Origin: Hyphomicrobium_A sp963726795
Lineage (GTDB): Bacteria > Pseudomonadota > Alphaproteobacteria > Rhizobiales > Hyphomicrobiaceae
DNA: 64,000 nucleotides
Direction: 5' to 3'
Assembly (NCBI GenBank): GCA_963726795.1
Contig: CAVSDD010000004.1
Location: forward strand, 558,001 to 622,000
In this document: positions 37,388-45,626 of the stretch, in pieces
How positions within the stretch are numbered: position 1 is the stretch's first letter
Layout: each line of letters begins with the position of its first letter
The notes under the pieces: generated by a model
Database searches by the model: none
What the model saw: only the letters and a program-made list of their open reading frames with translations
What the model was told of the DNA's origin: nothing
Translations under genes and position numbers: made by a program

Positions 37388-38386
37388 TGTGCGGCCTCGG
37401 AGGCTAGCGCCTTGAACCAACCCGACGTGGCACGTGCAATCGATTCAGGATCCCACAGCGGCGCATCGCGCCAATAATCGATGTTGGCTAGAATCCGCCC
37501 CACCCCTTCTTCAAAGCTCGATCTTCTGGTGCCAGTTGAGCTCGCGCCTGATCTTGCTGATATCGGCGAACGTGCACTCGGGCTCGCCCGGACGCTTGGG
37601 GATGTGGACCACCGGGCCACCAAGAAGTTCAACCAGCCGGTTGACGGATTGCGGATTGCCCGCGCCGAGGTTCCAGATCTCCCCAGACTTGTCCGTCTCG
37701 GCCGCGGCGAGAAACGCCTCGGCGACGTCGGTGACGTAGACGAAGTCGCGTGTCTGGGTCCCGTCGCCGACGACCGTGAACGGCTTTCCCGCAAGTTTCT
37801 GCTTGAGGAACACGCCGAATACGGCGCCGTAGGCACCCGACGTGCGCGAGCGCGTGCCGTACGCATTGAAGATGCGGATCGCGTTGACCGGCAGCCCATA
37901 GACGTTCTGCCAATGAAACGCAGCCTGCTCGCCCTGGTACTTGCTCAGGGCGTAGGGGTACTGCGGCGTAATCGGGTGGTCTTCGCGCGTCGGCGTCTGC
38001 GCCAGGCCGTAGCAGGACGACGACGCGGCGTAGACGAATTTCTTGACGCCCGCCGCGCGCGCGCACTCGAGCATGTGCACGGTGCCCTGCACGTTGGTCG
38101 ACATGTATTCCGACGGGCGCTCGATGGACGGCACGATGTCGCCGATGCCGGCGAAGTGGATGACGTAGTCGACGCCATCGAACAAAGGATCGCCCGGCGC
38201 GCAGGCGCGGATGTCCTCGCGGCGAAACTCGAAATCGCCGCGCCCCATGTGGTGCGCGATGTTGGCTTCGCGGCCGCCGACGAGGTTATCGATCACGCGG
38301 ACCGCGTAGCCCCGCTCGACCAGCAGATCGACCATATGGCTGCCGATGAATCCGGCGCCGCCTGTGACCAGTGCCGTCTTGCGCAC
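37384..38386 (-). CDS. UDP-glucose 4-epimerase-like SDR (C-terminal frameshift)
   Basis: An extended SDR of about 333 residues: MRKTALVTGGAGFIGSHMVD, AASSSCYGLAQTP with the active-site Ser, YPYALSKYQGEQAAFHW (YxxxK) and AIRIFNAYGTRSR. The frame ends at 37511 after NWHQKIEL because of an extra base near 37514. The corrected tail (EEGVGRILANIDYWRDAPLW ... ALASEAAQ) ends at 37384, overlapping the transferase-kinase gene start. It probably epimerises or dehydrates a sugar nucleotide; GalE-like activity is only one option. Confidence 0.87.
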
Positions 38387-38399
38387 GGTTGTACCTTTG

Positions 38400-39392
38400 T
38401 TACTTGGCGCCGATCTTTTTCATCGTGCGCACATTGTAATACCAGTCGTCGTCGAAGCTGTCGGGCAGCATGTAATTGCGGAAGGCGCGGGTCAAATCGC
38501 GGATTGCGTCCTCGATCGTCCGCTCGGCCTTGAAGCCCAGGATACGCCGAATCTTGTCGGAGTTGACGTGGTAGGAGCGATTGTCGTTCGACGGGGTCGT
38601 GATGATCGAAATCGGGCCTTTTTCCGGCATTTCCTCTTCGACGACCTTCTTGACCTGTTGGGCAATGCTGGCGATCGAGTGGTTCTCAAAGCCGATATTG
38701 AAGGTCTCGCCGTGAATTTTTTCGTGGGGCGCCTTGAGCATAAGCTCGTACGCGGCCGCCATGTCCTCCACGTGCAGATTGGGGCGCATCTGCCCGCCGC
38801 CGAACACCGTGATCACGCCCTTGTTGACCGCGTGGTTGGTCAGGATGTTGACCGAGAGGTCAAGCCGCGTGCGCGGGCTGTAGCCGCACACCGTGGCGGG
38901 GCGGATGGTCACGCAGGTGAAGTCGTCAGACTTGTGCTTCCAGAGGATCGGCTCGCACAACCCTTTGAACTTATTGTAGAGCGTGAGCGGCACGAGGGGA
39001 TGATCCTCGGTCACGTCGGGTGAATCGCTGACGCCGTAGACTGAGCTCGATGAGCAATAGACGAAGCGCTTCACGCCGTTGTTCTTGGCCGCAAGCACGA
39101 TCGGTTCGAAGCAGTCGTAGTTCATCGTTTTCGATAGGTTTTCGTCGAGCTCGTAGCTGGCGTCATTGGAGATGCAGGCGAGATGCAGTACCGCATCCTG
39201 TCCGGCCATCGCGGCGGAGAGCTTCCCGGCGTCCCGTATGTCGCCTTCGATAACCTTCAGCTTTGGATCATTTGGCAGGCGGCAGCCGTACCAGAGCTTA
39301 TCGTAGACGGTGACGTTGTAGCCGTTGGCGAGCAACCTTGGTGTCAGGACGTGGCCGACATAGCCGGCGCCCCCGGTGACAAGAACGTTCAT
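38400..39392 (-). CDS. NAD-dependent epimerase/dehydratase (extended SDR)
   Basis: A 330-residue protein from ATG 39392 (MNVLVTGGAGYVGHVLTPRL). Other motifs are FVYCSSSSVYGVSD (active-site Ser), TLYNKFKGLCEPILW (YxxxK as Y-N-K-F-K) and VTIRPATVCGYSPRTRLDLS. This family is common in GDP- or ADP-heptose and dTDP-sugar clusters as 'SDR, UDP-glucose 4-epimerase-like'. It may act on the NDP-heptose made by the neighbouring genes. It lies 13 bases from the next SDR gene. Confidence 0.9.
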   Translation of the reverse strand: MNVLVTGGAGYVGHVLTPRLLANGYNVTVYDKLWYGCRLPNDPKLKVIEGDIRDAGKLSAAMAGQDAVLHLACISNDASYELDENLSKTMNYDCFEPIVLAAKNNGVKRFVYCSSSSVYGVSDSPDVTEDHPLVPLTLYNKFKGLCEPILWKHKSDDFTCVTIRPATVCGYSPRTRLDLSVNILTNHAVNKGVITVFGGGQMRPNLHVEDMAAAYELMLKAPHEKIHGETFNIGFENHSIASIAQQVKKVVEEEMPEKGPISIITTPSNDNRSYHVNSDKIRRILGFKAERTIEDAIRDLTRAFRNYMLPDSFDDDWYYNVRTMKKIGAK

Positions 39393-39428
39393 TGGGCCTG
39401 CGATCATTTCTGACTGAGGTGGACGCAA

Positions 39429-39451
39429 CCCGGCCCAATAGATGGGCCGGG
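39429..39451 (-). terminator. Stem-loop between transaldolase and epimerase genes
   Basis: CCCGGCCCA (39429-39437) pairs perfectly with TGGGCCGGG (39443-39451) around a 5-base loop. On the minus strand it is followed by TTGCG only. It could reduce read-through inside the operon. Confidence 0.45.
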
Positions 39452-39474
39452 CCACACTTGAACGTCGGCACGGC

Positions 39475-40224
39475 TCAGGAGGCGGTGCGACGAGCGGGAA
39501 GCGGGATGGCGTAGTTGGACGATTGAGCGTCGCGATAGAACATGGCGACCGTCTCGCGCGAGTAGACGTCGAGGTCCTTGCCGACGAGCGCGAGCTTCTT
39601 CAGGACGTCGGGAGTGGCTGTGATGACGTGACAACCGATCTCGTCGGCCTGGAAGATGTTGAGCAACTCGCGCGGAGAGGCCCAGAGCAGCTCGGCATTG
39701 CGGCGTTTAGAAAGAATGCGAAGCGCCTCGCGCATGTGTGGGACGGGGTCGCGGCCCGTGTCGGCGATGCGGCCGGCGAATACCGAGACCACCGCCGGCA
39801 CCTTCTCGGCAAGCGCTTCGGTCACGCGGGTGACTTGGGTGAGCGTCATCACCGCCGTGATGTTCAGTTTGATGTTCGCGCGCGAAAGCGTCGCGATCAG
39901 CGGGCCTGAAAAATCGCCCTTGGTGTTGGTGATGGGGATCTTGACGTAGACGTTCTCGCCCCAGGATGCGATCTCGCGCGCTTGCGCCTCCATGGTGGCG
40001 AAATCGTCGGCGAAGACCTCAAACGACACCGGCCGGTCGCCGATGACGCTCAGAACTTCCAAGGCAAAGGATTTGTAGTCCTCAACACCTGCGGCGCGCA
40101 TCAGCGTGGGGTTGGTGGTGAAGCCTTTTATCTGCGGATTTGCTGCAAGCTCGCGGATGTTTTTAAGGTCTGCGCCATCGGCGAAGACTTTTATTTTGAG
40201 ATTTTCTGCGCTCGGTGCAGTCAC
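39475..40224 (-). CDS. Transaldolase family protein
   Basis: A 249-residue class I aldolase of the transaldolase / fructose-6-phosphate aldolase kind. KGFTTNPTLMRAAGVEDY is the TTNPTL signature; NVYVKIPITNTKGD holds the Schiff-base Lys; IKLNITAVMTLTQV follows. The length is that of the short TalC/FSA group. The start at 40224 overlaps the stop of the phosphatase gene by 4 bases, so translation is coupled. In this setting it may interconvert sedoheptulose 7-phosphate and hexose phosphates for the heptose branch. Confidence 0.9.
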   Translation of the reverse strand: MTAPSAENLKIKVFADGADLKNIRELAANPQIKGFTTNPTLMRAAGVEDYKSFALEVLSVIGDRPVSFEVFADDFATMEAQAREIASWGENVYVKIPITNTKGDFSGPLIATLSRANIKLNITAVMTLTQVTRVTEALAEKVPAVVSVFAGRIADTGRDPVPHMREALRILSKRRNAELLWASPRELLNIFQADEIGCHVITATPDVLKKLALVGKDLDVYSRETVAMFYRDAQSSNYAIPLPARRTAS

Positions 40225-40772
40225 GTTTGCCCCTCCAAACCCTCACGCCGAATTATGTAGTCGGCGGCCTCCGGAAGCGACTGAACAATTAAATCCGGTT
40301 GTATCCCCACTGTGAGTTCTGCATTCCCATAATCGATCAGAATCGTCAAGCAACCGGCCGCCTTTCCTGCACCGATATCAACTGCACGATCGCCGATCAT
40401 GTAGCTCGCTGTGAGATCGATGCCGCGCTCGGCAGCAGCCGCGAGGAGCATGCCGGGCTTGGGCTTGCGGCACGCACAATTGTCCTCGTTCACGTGCGGG
40501 CAAACGCGCACGTCCTCGATGTTCAGACGCCGCTTTAGCTCGCTATTCATCGCATCGACGATGGCGAACGGCGTTCGGCCTGAGGCTATGTCGGGTTGGT
40601 TGGTAACGACGACGAGAAAAAAACCTGCCTGCTGCAATGCACGCGTCGCGTCCTCGACGCCTGGCAACAGTTGAAAATCCTCGAGCCGCGTTGGCGCAAC
40701 GGCGCGCCCGTCGCGCTGCATATTCTTGTTGATAACGCCATCGCGGTCGAGAAAGACGGCGCGTCTCACCAT
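40221..40772 (-). CDS. gmhB: HAD phosphatase, heptose 1,7-bisphosphate phosphatase (GmhB-like)
   Basis: A 183-residue HAD enzyme of the HisB/GmhB type. FLDRDGVINKN carries the two catalytic Asp; VVVTNQPDIASG is motif II; CPHVNEDNCACRKPKPGML is the zinc loop (Cys-His...Cys-x-Cys) and YMIGDRAVDIGAGKAAG is motif III/IV. GmhB removes the C7 phosphate from heptose 1,7-bisphosphate before nucleotidyl transfer. The ATG at 40772 overlaps the stop of the SIS gene. The gene lies 4 bases into the transaldolase gene on the other side. Confidence 0.9.
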   Translation of the reverse strand: MVRRAVFLDRDGVINKNMQRDGRAVAPTRLEDFQLLPGVEDATRALQQAGFFLVVVTNQPDIASGRTPFAIVDAMNSELKRRLNIEDVRVCPHVNEDNCACRKPKPGMLLAAAAERGIDLTASYMIGDRAVDIGAGKAAGCLTILIDYGNAELTVGIQPDLIVQSLPEAADYIIRREGLEGQT

Positions 40773-41362
40773 TTGGTGGCCGCGACCTGCAGCTTGGGGT
40801 TCGACACCAGACAGTGCCAGATGACCGCCTGAAAGGCCTCCGCGTGCGGCGTGACGCGCGCATCCGCTATCGTGGGCACAACAACCACTACATCGCCCAC
40901 CTCGCGCGTGTAGCCGCCGTCGCGACCGACGATGCCCAACACCGTCATGCCGCGGGCCTTCGCCTCCTTGAGGGCGGCCACGAGGTTGGGGCTGACATTG
41001 CGTTCGAGGTTGCCTCCGCCCACCGAGAGCACTAGGACGGCATCCTTGGCGTTTGCGCGGCTGACCTTCAGCCATTCCGAGAACACCGTGTGCCAGCCTT
41101 CGTCGTTCGTGCGCGCCGTCAACTCCGACACATTGTCGGTCGGCGCATAGGCCTCGATGCCACACAACTTGCGGAAGTCGTTGACGGCATGGCTGCAGTT
41201 GCCGGCGCTTCCACCGACGCCGAGGATGAACAGCCTGCCCTCGCGCTGGCGCAGCCCCACCAACTCATCGCACATCGATTCGACCGTATCGGCCGGGATA
41301 AGAGCAGCGAGATCGGCGACTTCCTTCAGGTAGATATCGGAATGGCGCATGTGCCCGTGCAT
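40766..41362 (-). CDS. SIS-domain isomerase, phosphoheptose isomerase (GmhA-like)
   Basis: A protein of about 198 residues. The SIS fold is shown by LFILGVGGSAGNCSHAVNDF, LVLSVGGGNLERNVSPNLVA (the S-G phosphate-binding loop is altered to SVGGGN) and ARGMTVLGIVGRDGGYTREV; HAEAFQAVIWHCLV at the end holds Gln and His placed like the GmhA metal ligands. It would turn sedoheptulose 7-phosphate into D-glycero-D-manno-heptose 7-phosphate. Starts at ATG 41362 or 41350 both fit; a longer frame to 41446 is unlikely. It is the first gene of the minus-strand run down to 29319. Confidence 0.85.
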   Translation of the reverse strand: MHGHMRHSDIYLKEVADLAALIPADTVESMCDELVGLRQREGRLFILGVGGSAGNCSHAVNDFRKLCGIEAYAPTDNVSELTARTNDEGWHTVFSEWLKVSRANAKDAVLVLSVGGGNLERNVSPNLVAALKEAKARGMTVLGIVGRDGGYTREVGDVVVVVPTIADARVTPHAEAFQAVIWHCLVSNPKLQVAATKW

Positions 41363-41684
41363 CCTAGCGGTTTGCGGCGCGGCGCTTCTAGCACCGATTG
41401 GATGCGAAATCCACGCGAGCGCCCTTGCCGACGCTAGGGTGTGCACACGTCATCGCGCAATTTCGCATCAGAACTTGCGCGAGTCCGGGCGCCCGAAGAT
41501 GCCCGCGAGAACGGATTGACGCTTGAGTGTCTGGTTGCTTTCTGTCGTTTAATGTTCAACCACCCTGCACGTGGAGAGATCGGTGCGCGACAGCCGCAAG
41601 CATGAAGCACGCGACGTAAGCGGATCGCGTGGCGGCTCTGACACAGGCAGGAATGCACTTTCGCCGGCGGGGGCATCGCGAGAC
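41363..41684. other. Divergent promoter region
   Basis: About 320 bases between the start of the minus-strand heptose operon and the plus-strand FAS1-type gene. A less GC-rich stretch at 41520-41560 (TTGAGTGT ... TTTAATG) could hold a promoter for the plus-strand gene. No other feature was seen. If a GTG at 41571 is used, this region is shorter. Confidence 0.35.
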
Positions 41685-43151
41685 ATGGTCGGTGTTGGGG
41701 TGCGGCCGCGGCTGACGATCGTCACGGCGGTGTGGGGCAAGTGGCATCTCGATGCACATTTCGAGGTGAACCTGCCGACACTGTTGGCTCCCGGCAACTT
41801 TCCGGCTCTCGCCGCTTATTGCGACACGACCTACCTCATCTACACGCGCGGCGCCGATTTCGCCCGCATCGACACCGCCCCTGAAACGGCGGCGTTGCGC
41901 CAGATCATGAAGGTCGAAATTCGCCTGCTCAGCGAGGACGACCTCAAGGATCCCATCGCAACCCACCACAAGGCCTGGGGGCTCGCGACACAGCAGGCTG
42001 CCGCTGAGGGCAGCCTGGCGCTGCTGATGCCGCCCGACGTTGCCTGGTCGGAGAACGCATTTTCCTCGGTCGTCGCGCGGCTGAAGCAAGGTAAGCGCGC
42101 CATTTTCATGACCTATCTGCGTGCCGAGAGCACGACGTTCATTGAAGCTCTGCTGGCGCGCAAGCCAAAGGGCGGTCTCGTCAATGCCGTGCCCGCGCGC
42201 GAAATGGTCGAGCTGTGCGTGCGCAGTCTGCACCCGCTGATGGCAGCTTATCTGCGCGACAGCGCCTATTTTCCTATTCACCCGGAGATGATCCTGTGGG
42301 CCATTCCGGGCGAAGGGTTCGCGTTGCGCGTGCTCGCGCGCGAGATGTTCATCTTCGACCCCGGCCGCTACCAATTTAACGCCGTGGCACTACCCGCACA
42401 GTCGCTCCCGCCGGATGAATTCGCATTCCTCACCGACAGCGACGATCTTTTTGCCGTATCGCTTGCCACGCTCGGCAAGGATGTTGGCTGGCACGTTAAC
42501 GCGCACAAAGCCGATCCGGTCGAGATCGGCGGCTGGTGGCTCGCCTACGATAGCCCCGCCAACGACGCCATGGCTTCCCAACGCATCCGCTGGCATTTCG
42601 CACCCGTTACCGAAAAGGCGTGGCGGGCGAAGGAGCGCGGCGCCGATCTCTTCGTGCGCCGCGCAGCGGGAGTGCGCGAAGGTTTGAAGGCCTGGCAGGC
42701 TGCCCGCGAGCTCGGCTGCTCGATGGCATCGCTCGGCCTGTCGCTTGCGGTGCACACTGGGCCATTTGCGCGCGCAGTCCGGGGACGCGGCGCCGCCATT
42801 ATCCTGCTTCCCAGCGATGAAGCGTTCGCCCGCAGCGGCAAGGACTGCTTTGATCGGCTATTGACGCCAGAGGCTTCGCGAACGCTGACCCGGCTCATCC
42901 GCGCGCATCATCTTCCCGACGTCGGCGATGCGGTTGAGGCACGTGATCCACTCGGCGCGCTTCTGCACGGACAGGACTGTCGCGAGGTGGCGACAGCCGA
43001 CGGCGCGCGTTTGTTGCGGTCGCTGCCTGACGGCTCTTATGCGATCGGCGATGCGCGGGTAATGCAGGGACCGTTGCTGATTGGCGCCCACGCGGTGTAC
43101 GTCGTCGACAAGCTGCTGGCGCCGGTCAATGTGCCGCCAAGCAGGCGCTAG
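41685..43151 (+). CDS. Glycosyltransferase-like protein with C-terminal fasciclin (FAS1)-like domain
   Basis: A 488-residue protein (526 if GTG 41571 is the start). Residues 1-~270 resemble a GT-A-type glycosyltransferase: LTIVTAVWGKWHLDAHFEVN strand-loop-helix start, GSLALLMPPDVAWSENAF (in the place of the DxD region) and AYFPIHPEMILWA. After a linker rich in Trp, Ala and Arg, the last ~130 residues read as a FAS1 domain: AAIILLPSDEAFARSGKDCF (compare the H1 motif 'TLFAPTDEAF'), LIRAHHLPD in the place of the YH motif, and VYVVDKLLAPVNVP like the H2 'HVIDKVLLP'. No signal peptide or membrane segment is seen. I know no described protein with this order; its function is unknown. Confidence 0.75.
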   Translation: MVGVGVRPRLTIVTAVWGKWHLDAHFEVNLPTLLAPGNFPALAAYCDTTYLIYTRGADFARIDTAPETAALRQIMKVEIRLLSEDDLKDPIATHHKAWGLATQQAAAEGSLALLMPPDVAWSENAFSSVVARLKQGKRAIFMTYLRAESTTFIEALLARKPKGGLVNAVPAREMVELCVRSLHPLMAAYLRDSAYFPIHPEMILWAIPGEGFALRVLAREMFIFDPGRYQFNAVALPAQSLPPDEFAFLTDSDDLFAVSLATLGKDVGWHVNAHKADPVEIGGWWLAYDSPANDAMASQRIRWHFAPVTEKAWRAKERGADLFVRRAAGVREGLKAWQAARELGCSMASLGLSLAVHTGPFARAVRGRGAAIILLPSDEAFARSGKDCFDRLLTPEASRTLTRLIRAHHLPDVGDAVEARDPLGALLHGQDCREVATADGARLLRSLPDGSYAIGDARVMQGPLLIGAHAVYVVDKLLAPVNVPPSRR

Positions 43152-43936
43152 AGCACGCCCTGCACGGCTTCCTTGTCGAGATAGACGAGATAGGAGCGCC
43201 CCCACCAGCCGATGTCGAGGTGGCGCACGACCTTCCAGCGCGAGCGCTGCTGCCATTCGAGGAATGCGCGCGCGACACCCTTCCTGGGGCTGCCCTTGTA
43301 GCCCGCGAACAGGTCATCGACGTAGATCACTGAGCCTTCCTGCAAAAGCGGGTCGATGAAGTTGAACACGGGAACGGCCGATTCATAAAGGTCGCAATCG
43401 ATGTTCACGAGCGCGATCTTGCGGCCACTGTCGAGGTAGGTCGACTGCAGCTGCGGTGTCAGGCTGTCCGAGTAGAAGCCTTTGATGGTTTTGACGTTGT
43501 CGGGGTAGATGCCGTGCTCGCGCACCATCGCGAGAAAATTCTCCTCCGATGTCGTCAGCGCGCCGCGCTTCCAGATCTCGACCGACGTGTCCGACGTCGG
43601 GTCGGGCAGGCCCTCGAAGCTGTCGAAGGCGTGGAACTTCATGGAATCAAGGCCATGGCGGCGTGCTTCGGTCAAAGACATGCGGAAGGTGCGGCATCGG
43701 TGACAGCCGTACTCGTGGTAGTCGCCGTGCACGCGGTTGTCGGTGAGAAAATCGAAGGTGCGCCGGTAGAACAGCGCCTTCTCGGTCTGGCGGTTGTTCT
43801 GGTTGTAGGCGATTTCGTCGTCGCGCGACCAATCGGCAAGCTCGCGTCCGCCGGCCAATGCAACCCACGGCTCGCCGACCTTCGCCTCGACGGCGACGGG
43901 CGAGAATGGCGACTTCTTCTTTGCAGCTTCGGACAT
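43148..43936 (-). CDS. TylF/MycF-family sugar O-methyltransferase
   Basis: A 262-residue protein of the macrocin O-methyltransferase family: GDYHEYGCHRCRTFRMSLTE in the SAM-binding area, HAFDSFEGLPDPTSD, NVKTIKGFYSDSL, LVNIDCDLYESAVPVFNFID (metal-binding Asp pair) and VIYVDDLFAGYKGSPRKGVA. Members use Mg2+ and methylate sugar hydroxyls. One oddity: the region usually reading 'GxxxG' is a Cys-rich EYGCHRCRTF. It converges with the FAS1-type gene (4-base overlap of stops) and lies 32 bases downstream of glf. Confidence 0.9.
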   Translation of the reverse strand: MSEAAKKKSPFSPVAVEAKVGEPWVALAGGRELADWSRDDEIAYNQNNRQTEKALFYRRTFDFLTDNRVHGDYHEYGCHRCRTFRMSLTEARRHGLDSMKFHAFDSFEGLPDPTSDTSVEIWKRGALTTSEENFLAMVREHGIYPDNVKTIKGFYSDSLTPQLQSTYLDSGRKIALVNIDCDLYESAVPVFNFIDPLLQEGSVIYVDDLFAGYKGSPRKGVARAFLEWQQRSRWKVVRHLDIGWWGRSYLVYLDKEAVQGVL

Positions 43937-43968
43937 CGGTTGACCCTTCCTCGTCGAGGGGAGCGCTT

Positions 43969-45153
43969 CTAGGAGCGCAGCTTGTCAGCCACTTCCATGG
44001 CATGCCTGATCGTATCGTCGATATCGACGTTATAAAGATACGTTCCGGCGCGGCCGACGGAGAACACGTTGTCGGGCATCATGTCGAAGTACTTCTTGGC
44101 CTTCGCCTTCTCCGATTCGAGCGGCATGGGATAGTACTTCGACGTCATCGACGGGATTTCGAGCGTGATGAGCGTGGTCGGCGCCTTGTGGAGCGTGAAT
44201 TTCTTGTACTCAGTGACGCGCGTGAATTTCTCTTTGCCCGCGTAGTAGATGAAATAGACGTCCTCCGGCAGGGCGAACTCGACGGGCAGCACGATCGCGT
44301 GCAGATCGCGGCCGACGTACGGCAGCTCCCCGTGGCACTTCTCAAACAGAAGGTCAGGCGAGACCGTGTTCACGATGATGTCGAACGTGCGTTTCTCGCC
44401 TTTGAGCCAGACCGTCCGGTTGGGAATGTCGAACCGCTCGATCTCGGTCCCGAGAAGTACCTTCGCGCCCTCGGTGGCGATGGTGAAATAGTCGTCATAG
44501 CCGTTGAAGGCGATCGGGTAGGCGGAGATCGCGGTGTCCCACGCGGCGCGCGCGCCCTCTTTCACCGTCACGCCCTTGGGCGACCAAGTGAAATCGTCGA
44601 TCAGCTTGTTGTCTGGGATCTGCCACATCTTCTTGGAGTACTGATCGATGAATTTGCCGTAGAGGGTCTTTCCGATCGAGTGGATCCAGAAGTCCTCGAA
44701 GTTCTTGGCCAGCGAGGCATTGTTGAGATTGCGCAGGTCCCGGCGCGTCAGGTTGGAGAAATCCTCCGGGGTCAACCTCTGGGCGGCGCTCACGTTGATG
44801 GCCGACAGCTCCGACTCGATGGCAGCGGCTTCGGGCATGGTCGGGATGTCGTCGGCGTGGATGGGATAGCCGTAGAAGCGCTTATCCGTCTCGACGTAGG
44901 TCAGGAACTGGTGATCGGCGCAGCGGCGCAAAGGCACGTAGGTGTTGAGAAAATTGTAGACCTTCTCCCACGGGGTGAGAAAGTGGCGCGGCCCGAATGT
45001 AAACGGATGTCCGCCGACGTAGCGCGTGCGCACCCCGGCGCCGAGAAACGGCGCGCGCTCAACGACCGTCACATCCCAGCCGCCCATGAGCTGGAGCTGG
45101 TGGGCCGCCGCGCAGCCGGCAAATCCGCCGCCGATGACGAGAGCCGTTTTCAT
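43969..45153 (-). CDS. glf: UDP-galactopyranose mutase
   Basis: Glf, a flavoenzyme, isomerises UDP-Galp to UDP-Galf. The 394 residues show the FAD-binding start MKTALVIGGGFAGCAAAHQL, DVTVVERAPFLGAGVRTRYV, FGPRHFLTPWEKVYNFLN, and the mutase-specific LYGKFIDQYSKKMWQIP and TVSPDLLFEKCHGELPYVGR. The C-terminus holds FSVGRAGTYLYNVDIDDTIR, the last FAD loop. It is followed by the TylF-type methyltransferase. It implies galactofuranose (or a related furanose) in the surface glycan. Confidence 0.9.
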   Translation of the reverse strand: MKTALVIGGGFAGCAAAHQLQLMGGWDVTVVERAPFLGAGVRTRYVGGHPFTFGPRHFLTPWEKVYNFLNTYVPLRRCADHQFLTYVETDKRFYGYPIHADDIPTMPEAAAIESELSAINVSAAQRLTPEDFSNLTRRDLRNLNNASLAKNFEDFWIHSIGKTLYGKFIDQYSKKMWQIPDNKLIDDFTWSPKGVTVKEGARAAWDTAISAYPIAFNGYDDYFTIATEGAKVLLGTEIERFDIPNRTVWLKGEKRTFDIIVNTVSPDLLFEKCHGELPYVGRDLHAIVLPVEFALPEDVYFIYYAGKEKFTRVTEYKKFTLHKAPTTLITLEIPSMTSKYYPMPLESEKAKAKKYFDMMPDNVFSVGRAGTYLYNVDIDDTIRHAMEVADKLRS

Positions 45154-45626
45154 TGCATCCTTTCGGGCTGCGATTTCGCACTATGGGACCCGAGGCGATT
45201 ATCCCGCGCTTTGAAAGCGTTGGCGCCGCGACTGTGCGCAAGAGAGGTCGGAGAGAAAAGCCGGAGCGCGCCCGGTGCGCCCGGCGGCCCGGAAAGGTCG
45301 GTGCCAGAGCAAAGAAAGCGGCCTTCCGCGAGATCGTGCACGCTGTGGATTACTCCTTCGGGCGGCCAAACTATGCACCGTCCGGTTCAATGTCCAGAAC
45401 ACGTACGCGGTTATGCAAGGTTGTGGCAGGAGCGCACCTGCGCGGCGACGTTCGCGCGAAATACTCAAGATCATCGGTGAGTGTCGGGCTCACATGTGCA
45501 AATGCGCGCTGTGGAGAAAGTCGCGGCCTTGTCAATTGGGAGCCAGTGTTGTTACTCAGCCGTGACGCCTATTTCGGCCGTTCGCCGCCCTGCCCCGCGC
45601 GTCGCAGCCAACGAGGGAATTGCCGT
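45154..45626. other. Divergent intergenic region
   Basis: About 470 bases between the divergent glf and the O-methyltransferase. An open frame runs through from 45153, but its translation is rich in Arg and Cys and unlike a protein. No hairpin or RNA gene was found; promoters for both sides must be here. Confidence 0.35.

Noticed and set aside
36740..37420. Start of the cytidylyltransferase at 37420
   Set aside because: The added 11 residues lie inside the corrected epimerase end; the ATG at 37387 overlaps that stop by 4 bases as in the neighbouring gene pairs.
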